A stretch of 64,000 nt of DNA from Desulfopila sp. IMCC35008. Lineage in GTDB: Bacteria; Desulfobacterota; Desulfobulbia; Desulfobulbales; Desulfocapsaceae. Shown one piece after another: positions 46,653-56,659 of this stretch. The translations under genes were made by a program, and so were the position numbers. Under the pieces are notes generated by a model that was not told the origin of the DNA, made no database searches, and saw only the letters and a program-made list of their open reading frames with translations. The number at the start of each line of letters is the position of its first letter. Within the stretch, counting starts at the first letter, position 1. The stretch spans positions 966,001-1,030,000 of the forward strand of contig NZ_CP050700.1 of assembly GCF_010646885.2 (NCBI RefSeq), given 5' to 3'.

Positions 46653-47996
46653 TTATATTTTCGGGAGGTTTGCCATGGACTTGGCAATTTCCTCTTCCGG
46701 ATAGTCGTAATTCTGTAACTCACCGGAAAAATATTTGTCGTATGAAGCCATGTCGATTAAGCCATGACCGGAGAAATTGAAGAGGATGGTTTTCGGATCG
46801 TTCAGATCCCTGGTCGCCTCGATAATGGCTCCCCGGATAGCATGACAGGTCTCCGGCGCGGGTATAACACCTTCGGTTTTGGCAAAGAGTACCCCGGCCT
46901 CAAAACATTCAAGCTGGTGAACCTTGAGTGGCTCGATAATTTTTTCCCTGACCAGTGCCGAGATGATTGGTGACATACCATGATACCTGAGTCCTCCGGC
47001 GTGTATGCCGGGAGGGATGAAGTCGTGACCCAGGGTGTACATGTAAAGAAGCGGTGTGGTTTGCGCAACATCACCGAAGTCGTAAGCCAGTTTACCCATA
47101 GTCAGAGAGGGACAGGATGCAGGCTCGAGCCCGACAAATCGGATTTTTTTCCCCTCGAGATAATCGGGGATATAGGGTGCGGCAATACCGGCAAAGTTGG
47201 ATCCGCCACCACAACAGCCGATGATTACGTCCGGATAGTCCCCGGCCATTTCCATCTGTTTCCTGGTTTCAAGACCGATGATGGATTGGTGGATACAGAC
47301 ATGGTTGAGGACCGAACCCAGAGCGTATTTTGTATCGTCACGGGTTGCAGCATCTTCTAGAGCCTCGGAGATCGCGATGCCGAGTGATCCGGGGGTATCC
47401 GGATATTCAGCCAGTATCTTTCTTCCTGTATTGGTTTCCTCACTCGGGCTGGCGATGATTTCCGCTCCGAAGGTCTGCATCATCGACTTTCGGTAAGGTT
47501 TCTGGTCGAATGAAACGCGAACCATATAAACTTTGCAGTCGAGCCCGAACTTTGAGGTGGCAAAGGACAGGGCACACCCCCACTGGCCGGCACCAGTTTC
47601 GGTAGCCAGTCTTTTCACGCCTTCCTTCATGTTATAATAGGCTTGGGGAACAGCGCTGTTTGCTTTATGGGAGCCGACCGGTGAAACCCCTTCGTGCTTG
47701 TAGTAGATTTTAGCCTTGGTGCCTAGAGCTTTTTCCAGGTTATTGGCGCGGATCAATGGTGCGGGGCGCCAGATCTTGTAGATCTCCTGCACCTCATCCG
47801 GAATGTCGATAAACCTTTCAGGAGACATCTCCTGCTCTAGAAGCCCCATGGGGAAGACCGCTCCTAGTTTATCCGGCCCCATTGGCTGTTTGGTTTCCGG
47901 ATCGAGCGGCGGTTCAATCCCGTTTGGGATGTCCGGAACCACGTTATACCACTGGGTGGGCATCTCATCGTCACGAAGTACAAACTTTTTTAGCAT
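46653..47996 (-). CDS. Tryptophan synthase beta chain 2 (TrpB2)
   Basis: The 447-aa PLP enzyme is of the TrpB2 class, longer than TrpB1 at the N-terminus ([27 protein letters not shown]). The cofactor Lys lies in GSHKANSA (about residue 112), the carboxylate-binding loop in ETGAGQWG, and the phosphate loop in [10 protein letters not shown]. It joins indole and serine to tryptophan. TrpB2 does not use TrpA in the usual way, and no trpA or other trp gene is in the window, consistent with indole salvage. GGAGG precedes the ATG by four bases. Confidence 0.93.
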   Translation of the reverse strand: MLKKFVLRDDEMPTQWYNVVPDIPNGIEPPLDPETKQPMGPDKLGAVFPMGLLEQEMSPERFIDIPDEVQEIYKIWRPAPLIRANNLEKALGTKAKIYYKHEGVSPVGSHKANSAVPQAYYNMKEGVKRLATETGAGQWGCALSFATSKFGLDCKVYMVRVSFDQKPYRKSMMQTFGAEIIASPSEETNTGRKILAEYPDTPGSLGIAISEALEDAATRDDTKYALGSVLNHVCIHQSIIGLETRKQMEMAGDYPDVIIGCCGGGSNFAGIAAPYIPDYLEGKKIRFVGLEPASCPSLTMGKLAYDFGDVAQTTPLLYMYTLGHDFIPPGIHAGGLRYHGMSPIISALVREKIIEPLKVHQLECFEAGVLFAKTEGVIPAPETCHAIRGAIIEATRDLNDPKTILFNFSGHGLIDMASYDKYFSGELQNYDYPEEEIAKSMANLPKI

Positions 47997-48073
47997 GGGG
48001 CCTCCTCATGGGTTGAAATAGTGGGTGTATCAGACAGTTGGTACCCGACTTGATTCTGTATTAACAGGTACCC

Positions 48074-50629
48074 TCAACTTTCATCAACAGGTTGCCAGCT
48101 TGTTTTGGTAATCTTTGTTTCGATCAGTTCCTCAACATCTCGCTGCAGTATATGGCTGAGCGCATCAATCGGCTTTATACCAGGGACACCGCTTTTACTG
48201 ATAATCTGCATTACCATGGTAGCTGCCGAAAGGAGGTCGCATCTGGTAAAGAGCGGGCGGATATTAAATTGACGGTGTTTGCCTTTGCGTATCCTGCTTA
48301 TCACAAGTTCATCACCTGCCATGAACTGTTTGATCTTTTCCTGCTCGGCCTCTGAAAGCGGCTTTTCAAATTGCAGTGTGTAGAAGTTTTCGATGGCCTG
48401 GGGAAGCTGTCCGGAATGCAACTCGATGCTTGTGACCGTAAGCCCCGGCGGCAGGTTGTCACTCAGATCCCGGGCAGCCTTGTCTGTAGATTTGAGGGGG
48501 GCCGGTAAATCCATAATGAAGAACTCTGCCTGGGATTGCGTTCCCACCGGTAGGGCAGGTCCGAAGGCAACCTTGGGAGAGGGGTTGTAGCCCTTTGAGT
48601 AGTTGGTGGTAATATCGGCCCGACGTAGAGCCCGGAATACAAGTTGAAGAATTTCCAGGTGGCCGAGATAGCAGATGTTTCCTCTGCGGCTGTAATGAAC
48701 AATATATTTAATGTGATTTTCATCATGGGCAGGAATTGCCCGTTTATCGAGTGCTGACAGAGATGGACTTTTGCCATGATCTGCAGGCCTGGCGGAGAGC
48801 TCAGGTTGATCGTGGACAATCGGTCTTATGGTTTCGAAATCACACAGGCCGCATTGCTGGCAGCCATGGTAGCGACAGTCGGGGGTGTAAATCTCCTGCA
48901 GTGCCTTATCACGTTCTTCCTGGAGAAACTGTATATCGACACCTGTATCCAGATGCCCCCAGGGAAGCAGTTCGTCCGCACCCCTTTCGCGCAGGTAGAA
49001 ATCAAGGTTCAAACTGATCTTTTCGGCGGCTTGTCTCCAGAGAGCAAGGTTGAAATAGTCGCTCCAACCATCCAGCCTTGCACCAATTTTCCATGCTTCG
49101 ATAAGCAGGGCGGATAGCCTCCTGTCACCTCGTGAAAAGACGCCTTCCAGATAGGACTGTTCGGGATCGTGATATTTGAGGGAACATCCTTTCCTGGGAA
49201 GATTCTTCTTTAGTATAGAGATCCGGTGACGGCTTTCTTCTATGGTCAGCTGAGGGGTCCACTGAAAAGGAGTATGCGGTTTGGGAACGAAGGTACCGAT
49301 GCTGACCGTGACCTGCTTCTTCCCGCCTGGAATTGCATTGGTCTCTTTTTTTATCTTTTGAATCAGGTTGACGATTTCATCAATGTCCTCATCCGTTTCA
49401 GTTGGTAACCCTATCATAAAATAGAATTTCATCACCTTCCAGCCGAGGGAGAAGGCAGTGGTGCAGGTGGATAAAAGATCCTCCTCGGTAATGCCTTTGT
49501 TAATAACTCGGCGAAGTCTCTCGCTTCCCGCCTCCGGGGCAATGGTAAAGCCTGTTTTGCGGACACGTTTGATCTGGTCCATGATCTCCGGGGTCAGGGT
49601 CCCGACACGCATGGACGGCATGGCAACAGAAACATAGTCGCCTGCAAAACGGTTCATGAGTTGAGGCAACACTTCTCCCAGGCAGGAGTAATCACCGGTG
49701 GAGAGTGAGAGGAGGGCAAGTTCATCGAAGCCTGAGTTCGCTATACCTTCATTTGCAAGTTGCATGACCTGTTGTGGGCTTCTCTCTCGTACCGGACGAT
49801 ACGTGATACCGGCTTGACAGAAGCGGCACCCCCTGGTGCAGCCCCGGGCAACTTCGACCCCCAGGCGGTCATGTACAATTTTTGCGTTGGGAACGATGGG
49901 GGTGAGAAGGTGATCAAGCCGGTCAAGATCGGGTAACACCCTGCGTGTGGGGGATGAACTGTTACCTTGTCTGTCGGTCATCGTCGTGAGGCTTCCCTTT
50001 TCATCGTATTGCGGTTCATACCAGGAAGGGATGTAGATACCTTCTACTCCGGACAACTGCTCCAAAAGCTGTCCTCTTGTCGATTGCTTTTCACGAGCCT
50101 TCAGGAGAGTTTCGGCAATTTCAAGGATTGCCTCTTCACCATCTCCGAGGAGAATAGCATCGAAAAAGTCCGCGACAGGTTCCGGGTTCATTGAGCAGGC
50201 GCCGCCACCAATGATGAGTGGGAAAGTGTGATCCCGATCCTTGCTCAAAAAAGGAATCCCGGCCAGCTCAAGCATAGTGAGGATGTTGGTGTAGCAGAGC
50301 TCGTAGGGGAGGGTGAATCCGAGCATGTCCAGTTCGGCTAACGGTTTTCCGGATTCCAGGGTGCAGAGCGGCAGCTTCTTATTTTTAAGAAGTGCTTCCG
50401 CGTCTTTGTCTGGACAGTAACAACGTTCGGCCCGGACTGATTCCTCCTTGTTAAGGATGTGATAAAGTATCTGTAGTCCCTGATGAGACATACCTATCTC
50501 ATAGAGGTCAGGAAAGAGAAGCCCGCAATGGATTTTTGCTGTATCTTTATGGACGCTCACGCTGTTGTATTCACAACCCGTGTATCTACCCGGCTTCTGG
50601 ATGCGGGCAAGAAAAGATGTATCGGTCAT
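48074..50629 (-). CDS. Radical SAM protein with DUF2344 (TIGR03960/TIGR03936 fusion)
   Basis: The 851-aa protein has an N-terminal B12-binding-like region (GLLFPDLYEIGMSHQGLQILY), a radical SAM core with the cluster Cys in VARGCTRGCRFCQAG (about residues 258-272), a SAM-binding segment (LSLSTGDYSCL), an Fe-S or Zn CxxCGLC in the linker near residue 600, and a C-terminal DUF2344 part (YSRRGNICYLGHLEILQLVFRALRR...YNPSPKVAFGPALPVG). The two halves are separate genes in some bacteria. The substrate is unknown; in several lineages the gene neighbours ribosomal-protein L21/L27 or ribonuclease E/G genes. Not so here. Confidence 0.93.
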   Translation of the reverse strand: MTDTSFLARIQKPGRYTGCEYNSVSVHKDTAKIHCGLLFPDLYEIGMSHQGLQILYHILNKEESVRAERCYCPDKDAEALLKNKKLPLCTLESGKPLAELDMLGFTLPYELCYTNILTMLELAGIPFLSKDRDHTFPLIIGGGACSMNPEPVADFFDAILLGDGEEAILEIAETLLKAREKQSTRGQLLEQLSGVEGIYIPSWYEPQYDEKGSLTTMTDRQGNSSSPTRRVLPDLDRLDHLLTPIVPNAKIVHDRLGVEVARGCTRGCRFCQAGITYRPVRERSPQQVMQLANEGIANSGFDELALLSLSTGDYSCLGEVLPQLMNRFAGDYVSVAMPSMRVGTLTPEIMDQIKRVRKTGFTIAPEAGSERLRRVINKGITEEDLLSTCTTAFSLGWKVMKFYFMIGLPTETDEDIDEIVNLIQKIKKETNAIPGGKKQVTVSIGTFVPKPHTPFQWTPQLTIEESRHRISILKKNLPRKGCSLKYHDPEQSYLEGVFSRGDRRLSALLIEAWKIGARLDGWSDYFNLALWRQAAEKISLNLDFYLRERGADELLPWGHLDTGVDIQFLQEERDKALQEIYTPDCRYHGCQQCGLCDFETIRPIVHDQPELSARPADHGKSPSLSALDKRAIPAHDENHIKYIVHYSRRGNICYLGHLEILQLVFRALRRADITTNYSKGYNPSPKVAFGPALPVGTQSQAEFFIMDLPAPLKSTDKAARDLSDNLPPGLTVTSIELHSGQLPQAIENFYTLQFEKPLSEAEQEKIKQFMAGDELVISRIRKGKHRQFNIRPLFTRCDLLSAATMVMQIISKSGVPGIKPIDALSHILQRDVEELIETKITKTSWQPVDES

Positions 50630-50990
50630 ATGCTTTATTTAATCAGCAAGAGGTTCAGCGTTATACCCGGTCTAATGCGTTGCTACTTTTACTGTTTTTT
50701 CAGATGGGTAGAAGATGTGATGCGGCAAGCGGAGCGCTGAAGGTCTGTTGTCTGCTAAACTCTTTGTTATTGTTAGTAATTAGGTGATTGTAAGAAGAGG
50801 CTGTTTGCCTGCAAATCTCGTAAGGCCGTGTGGACAAAGGCGAAACACCGTACACGGTTACCTGCTACATACCTTCCATTTACTGAAAATTGATTGACTT
50901 TTCAAGCCTGGATGAGGTAATCAGGAAGATAAAGAAATTATTTTCGAAACAAATGTAATTTTATTATTGAGATACAAGAGGTTAGTGTAA
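50630..50990. other. Divergent spacer before the AMIN gene
   Basis: No gene is supported in this 361-bp stretch. A stem CCGTGT/ACACGG lies at 50826-50831 and 50852-50857. The rest is AT-rich near 50880-50985 and should contain promoters for the divergent radical SAM and AMIN genes. Confidence 0.45.
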
Positions 50991-52055
50991 ATGCGGATAG
51001 CTTTTCTTCTGCTGATTTCGTTCGGTCTGTTTATCTGCTGTCAATACGAGGCGGTTGCGGAGCAAAATGTTGTACTGGAAACAATTGGTTTTGAAGCGGG
51101 AGAAAATGGTGTTGAGACCGTTACGTTTTCGCTGACCGATACGAATGTGCCGAAGATGTTTATGCTGAGTGGTGAAAAACCGCGCCTGGTGATCGATTTC
51201 GTTAATGCGAAATATCGAGGCAGCTCAAAGGTTACGGCAGAGGGTGCCAGCCTGGTTCAGGGGATACGGATCGGGATGCACAAAGAGCCGCAGGTGAAAA
51301 CTCGTGTTGTAATTGATCTCGCGAAGCAGAAAAAGATCCGTTGGAACCGGAAATTTAACGAGGTAACCCATACCCTGAGTGTGGATATTCTCGAACAGCA
51401 GCAGAAACCAGCTGCTGCCCGGAAAGAGAATATTATTGCCAGCCCCCAGAAAACTGTTGAAAAGAAAAAAATACCGAGTGCTTCTGTTGTTTCGGTAAAG
51501 AATCATGAAGTCGCCCCGGAAAAGATCGTTGAAAAGACAGCACCGGTTGTACCTGTCAAGGGTGTGGGTGAGGAGAACAACAAAGCAAAAGCGGTTGATG
51601 GAGGCGCAGCAGAGCCGGTTCAGTCCGTTGTCAGTAAGAGGGTAGAGAAAAGGAGTTTAGGAGAAAAGTCTGTTGTGAAGACAAACCCTGAGATTCCCTC
51701 TCTGCTCGACGTCTCTTTTGACGCTAACTCCGCAAAAGGGGAAATGATCCTTTTCAAGCTTGATGATTTTCATCCTCCCGTGGTGTCAGCTATCGAGAAA
51801 GGCATTCCCCGTATTGTCTGTGATTTCTACAATATGCGGATGACGGGCCAGATAAAGGGGACCATGGATGTAGATGGCGAGTATGTTGATAAAATCAGGG
51901 TGGCCCGACATGAAAATCCCGGTAAGGTCAGGGCGGTTCTTGATCTTGTCCCCGGTTATGACTATGACCTGCAGCAGGTTTTCTTCAATGAGGACAATCT
52001 GTTTGTACTGATTGTAAATATTCTGGACGATAAAAAACAGGTGACCGTTCAGTGA
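50991..52055 (+). CDS. Secreted protein with two AMIN-like domains
   Basis: The 354-aa protein has a signal peptide (about residues 1-23, ending AVA). Residues 27-130 form one AMIN domain (KMFMLSGEKPRLVIDFVNAKY, QGIRIGMHKEPQVKTRVVIDL). A low-complexity Lys/Val/Glu linker spans about 140-235, and a second AMIN domain fills 235-350 (PRIVCDFYNMRMTG, IRVARHENPGKVRAVLDL). AMIN domains bind peptidoglycan or target amidases and secretin machines. No amidase domain is fused, so it could be an envelope tether or targeting protein. Its 3' end overlaps the convergent lipoprotein gene by seven bases. Confidence 0.85.
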   Translation: MRIAFLLLISFGLFICCQYEAVAEQNVVLETIGFEAGENGVETVTFSLTDTNVPKMFMLSGEKPRLVIDFVNAKYRGSSKVTAEGASLVQGIRIGMHKEPQVKTRVVIDLAKQKKIRWNRKFNEVTHTLSVDILEQQQKPAAARKENIIASPQKTVEKKKIPSASVVSVKNHEVAPEKIVEKTAPVVPVKGVGEENNKAKAVDGGAAEPVQSVVSKRVEKRSLGEKSVVKTNPEIPSLLDVSFDANSAKGEMILFKLDDFHPPVVSAIEKGIPRIVCDFYNMRMTGQIKGTMDVDGEYVDKIRVARHENPGKVRAVLDLVPGYDYDLQQVFFNEDNLFVLIVNILDDKKQVTVQ

Positions 52056-52897
52056 TTTTCGTCCCCGAAATGCCTGGTTGTATAACCCACCGGTTGTGGT
52101 AGGTCAAAATCAGCAGGGCTCCACAATTCCACTTCTGCCACATCTGAAAATTCCATACTTACCTCAGTGGCATAGTCAAATCCCGAGACAGTAATTTCTT
52201 CTGGCAGGCTGCACAGTTTGGTCTTGTCCTTCATGTCCTGGTAATGATAATCAAGGCGAAGGACTATCTTGTCTTTTCTAGTGATAATTCGGCTAATAAC
52301 CCTGTGTATCTCATGCTGAATGAGGATGTGCTCCTGGAGACCGGAGGTGTCTTCTGCAAACTTCAACCAGACACCTTTCCCCTCTTTGTCCTCCTTCATT
52401 CCGGCAAGTTTGTCCCTGGCAGGGAAAAAACCGGATAGCCATACTCCCCACGACTTTGATGCAAATACTTCGGGAAGGCCGAGTTCACGGCATAAGAGAA
52501 GCGGCTGGCCGGTGAGCACAACCCGTTTCATTGTATCCAGATACTGGAAGGATGATTTGTCACCGGATACTGCAATGATCGGTTGACCGAGAGGATTGTG
52601 GGCCACGAACTTCAACTTGTCGGGTGGAGCAATTATCATGTATCCACTTAGTTTCCGTCCTCCGAGTTGGGTGTCGATGCTTATTGTAACGTTCCCATCC
52701 AGGCAGGGACTGCACTGTGCCTGTAAGTCTCTCATTGTCTCTGCGAAGGGTTTTAATGTGTTGAATTCACTTTCGGTAAGTGGCCTGTTCCAGGGTTTAA
52801 TCGCACAGCCGGAAAAAAAGAGCAGGGTGATGAGGACTTGTGGCAGAAGAAGCAGGGGCAGCCGTTTTCCTGGCTGGCTACGGTGAAGGAAGGGCAT
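52049..52897 (-). CDS. LolB/DUF4292-like outer-membrane lipoprotein
   Basis: The start at 52897 is an ATG inside the end of the upstream TPR gene, giving 282 aa. A signal with lipobox LLFFSGC follows (Cys at about residue 31). The mature part resembles LolB-like/DUF4292 beta proteins: GRKLSGYMIIAPPDKLKFVAHNPLGQPIIAVSGDKSSFQYLDTM, typical concave sheet repeats (about residues 75-120). Such proteins bind or insert lipoproteins in the outer membrane; activity is inferred. It is translationally coupled to the TPR lipoprotein. A longer frame upstream is a shadow of the TPR gene. Confidence 0.78.
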   Translation of the reverse strand: MPFLHRSQPGKRLPLLLLPQVLITLLFFSGCAIKPWNRPLTESEFNTLKPFAETMRDLQAQCSPCLDGNVTISIDTQLGGRKLSGYMIIAPPDKLKFVAHNPLGQPIIAVSGDKSSFQYLDTMKRVVLTGQPLLLCRELGLPEVFASKSWGVWLSGFFPARDKLAGMKEDKEGKGVWLKFAEDTSGLQEHILIQHEIHRVISRIITRKDKIVLRLDYHYQDMKDKTKLCSLPEEITVSGFDYATEVSMEFSDVAEVELWSPADFDLPQPVGYTTRHFGDENH

Positions 52898-54575
52898 CGA
52901 TCTTTTTCTTGATTTCGTCAATTTTTTCATCTGATTCAAACATTTCGATGGCTCTCTCGTACGACTTTCTTGCCTTTTCGAAATCTTGAGCAGCGGTGTG
53001 AACATCACCGAGGTGATCATAGATATGTGGGTCGTCCGGCTCAAGTTCAAGAGCCTTATTGAGTTGTTCTCTGGCCTCATCGAGGAGACCAAGCCGGAAC
53101 AAAACCCAGCCGAGGCTGTCGCGGATATAACCGTTTTCAGGTTCTTGTTCTACAGCTCTTAATATGTACTCATGAGCTTTATCAAGGTTTATATTCTTGT
53201 CTGCCCAGGAGTAGCCAATGAAATTGAGTGCTTCTGCGTGATCCGGCTTGAGTGTAAGTACTTTAGTCATGGTTGTCATGGCCTGGTCATGATCGCCAGT
53301 ACGCTCCAGTAACAGGGCTTGTTCATAAAGAAGAAGATCGTTTTCCGGAAATGCTTTGTTGCCGGAGACCAGGGCTTCCAGGGAAGCTACATCGTTTCCT
53401 TGTTCCTGGTATAACGAGGATAGCAGGGCATAAAAGAGTGGATGGCGTGTCTCCTCATCATCGATAGCTGTCTGGAGAAGGCGAAGAGCCACCTCAATTC
53501 TCTTTTCCTGCCGGAGAATTCGGACCTGCATGTATACACCTTCGGCGTAGTCTTCACTGTCTGCAGGAATATGGGAGAGGTAATTGATCGATGCTTCATT
53601 GTCATCGTTCTGATAAGCAATCAGGCCGAGCAGGTAATAAGCCTCAGAGGCCGTTTCCTCATCTGCACGAAGATGAAGGAGAATATCTTCCGCCTGTTTT
53701 GTCTTATTGAGACGAAGCAGGAATTTGGCAATAGCCAGGTCCAGAGGTGGATGACGTTCGCTGTTCTGCTGCAACTCCGTCAGTTCCAGGAATGCTTCAT
53801 TGTTACGGCCAATATTCAACAAGGTCTGGACACGGCCAAGGGCAGCCCGTGGAATGGTCGGATTATTATCCAGAATTGTGGTATAAAGCTCCAACACTCT
53901 TTCATTGTTATTTATACGGCTATAGAGATCGACTATCTCATAGACAAGCTCAGGAGACCAGTTAAGTAACAGCCCCTTTTCGTATTCGGTGGCAGCTTCA
54001 TCCAACTGGCCGTTCATAAGGTGCAAGCGGGCAAGATAGATGTGGGCGAGGTAAAGTTCCGGGTTGGTCTCGATAAGGCCTGTGAAAATACCTCGTGCTT
54101 CCTCGTATTGCTGTTGCTGGGTATGCAGGATACCGAGCCTGAGCAGGATACCTTCGTTATCAGGTTCTTTTTCAAGAACCCTGTAATATAGGTTGATTGC
54201 TTCTTCCCTGTCTTTTTGCTGGATGAAGAGGTGGGCGAGCAGAAGGTGCTGGGAGGTATCGTCCGGGTGTTCCTCGATATAGTCCTTGAGCCATTCGATG
54301 GCTTTTTCGATCTCACCAAGTTTTATCTGCAGTACAGGAACCTTTTTCTTAATAGTTTCGGCGTTCGGATCACAAATTAATGCTTTCTGGTAAGCCTCCA
54401 GTGCTTCTTCAAATCTTTGACCGTATTCTGCGTGTGTCCCCCACAGAAAATAGAAATAGGAGCATGAAAGGTCTGCTGCAGGAAGATCTTCTTCCATACT
54501 GGCAGTCTTCAGGCTGCCGGCACAACCGGTTACGAGCTGGAGAAGCAGGATGAAAGCGAGAAATTGACGCAGCAT
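52878..54575 (-). CDS. TPR-repeat lipoprotein, 565 aa
   Basis: The signal peptide ends in a lipobox (LVTGC, Cys18). The rest is an almost continuous array of tetratricopeptide repeats, roughly 34-residue units with A-x-x-Y/L-G-x-x motifs, from about residue 45 to 555; the last units (AEALNFIGYSWADKNINLDKA, YIRDSLGWVLFRLGLLDEA, PHIYDHLGDVHTAAQDFEKA) are the most regular. It is probably an outer-membrane-anchored scaffold. It starts 14 bp after tmk and overlaps the LolB-like gene, forming an envelope operon with the tmk block. Confidence 0.9.
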   Translation of the reverse strand: MLRQFLAFILLLQLVTGCAGSLKTASMEEDLPAADLSCSYFYFLWGTHAEYGQRFEEALEAYQKALICDPNAETIKKKVPVLQIKLGEIEKAIEWLKDYIEEHPDDTSQHLLLAHLFIQQKDREEAINLYYRVLEKEPDNEGILLRLGILHTQQQQYEEARGIFTGLIETNPELYLAHIYLARLHLMNGQLDEAATEYEKGLLLNWSPELVYEIVDLYSRINNNERVLELYTTILDNNPTIPRAALGRVQTLLNIGRNNEAFLELTELQQNSERHPPLDLAIAKFLLRLNKTKQAEDILLHLRADEETASEAYYLLGLIAYQNDDNEASINYLSHIPADSEDYAEGVYMQVRILRQEKRIEVALRLLQTAIDDEETRHPLFYALLSSLYQEQGNDVASLEALVSGNKAFPENDLLLYEQALLLERTGDHDQAMTTMTKVLTLKPDHAEALNFIGYSWADKNINLDKAHEYILRAVEQEPENGYIRDSLGWVLFRLGLLDEAREQLNKALELEPDDPHIYDHLGDVHTAAQDFEKARKSYERAIEMFESDEKIDEIKKKIDALPSP

Positions 54576-54588
54576 GGTTGCTCCGGGG

Positions 54589-55212
54589 CTATGAGTTTAC
54601 TGGTAATCCTTCCAGGCTGTCGGCTACTGCCTCGATCACTTTCCTGTGAATGTTTTCTATCGTATCGTTTGCCTGAATCCGCCTGATGCAGGGGAAATCC
54701 AGCATATCGAATATGGCGCTCACTTTTTTAAGACTGTCGGCCTGTTCAAAATCGTTGAGGGCCTCACCACGGCTCGTGGTGATTCTCTCAAGACTTGTCT
54801 CTATTGGTTGCTCAAAAATCAGGGCGATATCCGGTTTGGGCGCAAAGTTGTTCCGTTTTATTATTTCCAACGGGTCAAACCCATTGGCTCCCTGATAAGC
54901 TGCAGTTGACAGATAATACCGGTCGCAGAGAACAACTTTACCTGACGCCAGAGCAGGGCCTACAACTTGTTCGATATGTTCTTTCCGGTCATCGAGAAAG
55001 AGTTGCAGTTCCTCTTCGGGTGTCGTGTTCTCGCGGCTGCTGTAAAGGGCCCGAATTTTTTGTCCGATGGCTCCGTCGGTAGGTTCCCTGGTAACTGTGA
55101 CCATGAATCCTTTACTTTCAAGATATTGTGCCAGTAATGGGAGTTGGGTCGATTTCCCTGTGCCGTCAATACCTTCGAAGACAATCAGTCTACCTGTACG
55201 CTTTATATTCAT
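54589..55212 (-). CDS. tmk: Thymidylate kinase
   Basis: Tmk phosphorylates dTMP to dTDP. The 207-aa protein has the P-loop FEGIDGTGKSTQ (about residues 12-23), the TREPTDGAIG segment, DRYYLSTAAYQG (about 96-107) and a LID region with R-rich ERITTSRGE. Length is normal. The ATG overlaps the pdxA stop by four bases (ATGA). Confidence 0.96.
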   Translation of the reverse strand: MNIKRTGRLIVFEGIDGTGKSTQLPLLAQYLESKGFMVTVTREPTDGAIGQKIRALYSSRENTTPEEELQLFLDDRKEHIEQVVGPALASGKVVLCDRYYLSTAAYQGANGFDPLEIIKRNNFAPKPDIALIFEQPIETSLERITTSRGEALNDFEQADSLKKVSAIFDMLDFPCIRRIQANDTIENIHRKVIEAVADSLEGLPVNS

Positions 55213-56225
55213 ATGTTTACGGATGTTTCCTGAAAAACTTTGCGGTTCATCTGAATTTCATGGGCCATGGTAACTGCGGCTGCAAGGCTATCAGCAGCTG
55301 CTACTCCCTTTCCGGCAATGTCATAGGCGGTGCCATGGTCTACTGAAGTACGTACAATGGGCAGACCAAGCGTTACGTTTACCCCATCCTTGAAGTGGAG
55401 TAGCTTAAACGGAATCAATCCCTGGTCATGATACATGCAGACAACACAATCAAACTGACCGGCAGCGGCTTTGAAAAATATCGTATCTGGAGGGTAAGGC
55501 CCACTGACGTTGATACCTTTATCCTGTGCAGAACGGATGGCGGGTTCTATGTGTCTATGTTCCTCATTCCCGAAAATACCTGATTCGCCTGCATGAGGAT
55601 TGAGTCCGGCAACACCAATTGCAGGCTTACCAATGCCGAAATCCATTTGCAGGGAACGGTTTGTTATTTCAATGAGATCCTCGACAACGGTGCGGGATAT
55701 GGCCTCAGGGACAGCTGCCAGGCGGCAATGAATGGTTGCCAGGGTGACCCTGAGGGATGGTCCGGCCATCATCATCGTATAATGTTCGGCTTTGGTCAGA
55801 TCGACCAGCATTTCCGTATGTCCGGGATATTGAAATCCTGCCTGTTGCAAGGCGTCCTTGGCAATTGGGCAGGTGGTAATGGCATTGAGGTGTCCTTCCT
55901 GTATCAGACGAACCCCGGTTTGGATATAATGAACCATTGCCCGTGCGCTCTCTGTGGTGGGATGTCCCCAGTTGTGGTCGGTGATTTGCGAAAGCACCAT
56001 CACTGGGATACCCTGCCGAGGAACAGGTGTTCCTGGTTTCCAGGTAACGAACCGCGCTGGAATAGCAAGTTCAGCCGAGCACTTTTCAAGTATTGCAATA
56101 TCTCCGAGGATCACTGTCCGAAAAGGACGTTCGGAATTACTTCCGCAAAAATAACGAAGAATAATTTCCGGACCGATGCCTGCAGGACAGCCCATTGTGA
56201 TACCTATAATAGATGGAGTAGACAT
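55209..56225 (-). CDS. pdxA: 4-hydroxythreonine-4-phosphate dehydrogenase
   Basis: PdxA oxidises 4-phosphohydroxy-threonine in pyridoxal phosphate synthesis. The 338-aa sequence carries the family landmarks MGCPAGIGPEIILRYF (residues 11-26), TCPIAKDALQQAGFQYPGHTEML with the metal-binding His, LNPHAGESGIFGNEE and MYHDQGLIPFK (about 275-285). The gene is in the middle of the minus-strand block between yraN and tmk. Confidence 0.96.
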   Translation of the reverse strand: MSTPSIIGITMGCPAGIGPEIILRYFCGSNSERPFRTVILGDIAILEKCSAELAIPARFVTWKPGTPVPRQGIPVMVLSQITDHNWGHPTTESARAMVHYIQTGVRLIQEGHLNAITTCPIAKDALQQAGFQYPGHTEMLVDLTKAEHYTMMMAGPSLRVTLATIHCRLAAVPEAISRTVVEDLIEITNRSLQMDFGIGKPAIGVAGLNPHAGESGIFGNEEHRHIEPAIRSAQDKGINVSGPYPPDTIFFKAAAGQFDCVVCMYHDQGLIPFKLLHFKDGVNVTLGLPIVRTSVDHGTAYDIAGKGVAAADSLAAAVTMAHEIQMNRKVFQETSVNI

Positions 56226-56287
56226 ATTTTCAGTGTAACGTTTTCTGAGAAATAATCAAAAGGTATGTAGTGTTACCTTGTCTGCGA

Positions 56288-56659
56288 TCAGGAAATGAGC
56301 TCAAAGGCATTCTTGATAATTTCGATATCAGGTACTTGATTCTTTCTAAGAAGAATGGACACAACATCGAAACGTGCATCATGGTCAAAGAGGTTATGAA
56401 GAGCGAGGTAGTAGAGGGCAACTTTAGAAATCTGCTGTTGTTTGCGATAGGTTACAGCAGCCGCTGGTGAACCGTGCTTCTCCGAACGCCTGGTTTTCAC
56501 CTCGATAAAAGTCAGGACGTCACCATCCCTGGCAATGATGTCAATTTCCCCGGAACGGTTTCGGAAATTTCGTTTGAGCACGTTATAGCCGTTTTTACAG
56601 AGATGATTGGCAGCAATATCTTCCCCGCTAGCTCCGAGATTACGACGATTTGGTGACAA
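56288..56659 (-). CDS. yraN: YraN/UPF0102 family nuclease-like protein
   Basis: The 123-aa protein shows the UPF0102 restriction-endonuclease fold signature: LGASGEDIAANHLCKNGYNVLKRNFRNRSGEIDIIARDGDVLTFIEVKTRR, with the catalytic-type E, D and EVK residues (about residues 11-60). The biochemical role is unproven; the family is close to Holliday-junction resolvases. It overlaps the rnhB 3' end by 20 bases, the common rnhB-yraN arrangement. Confidence 0.92.
   Translation of the reverse strand: MSPNRRNLGASGEDIAANHLCKNGYNVLKRNFRNRSGEIDIIARDGDVLTFIEVKTRRSEKHGSPAAAVTYRKQQQISKVALYYLALHNLFDHDARFDVVSILLRKNQVPDIEIIKNAFELIS

Noticed and set aside
52643-52660. TTAGTTTCCGTCCT, identical to part of the MITE-like end
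   Set aside because: It lies inside the coding sequence of the LolB-like lipoprotein (GRKLSG) with no matching partner end or interior; most likely chance.
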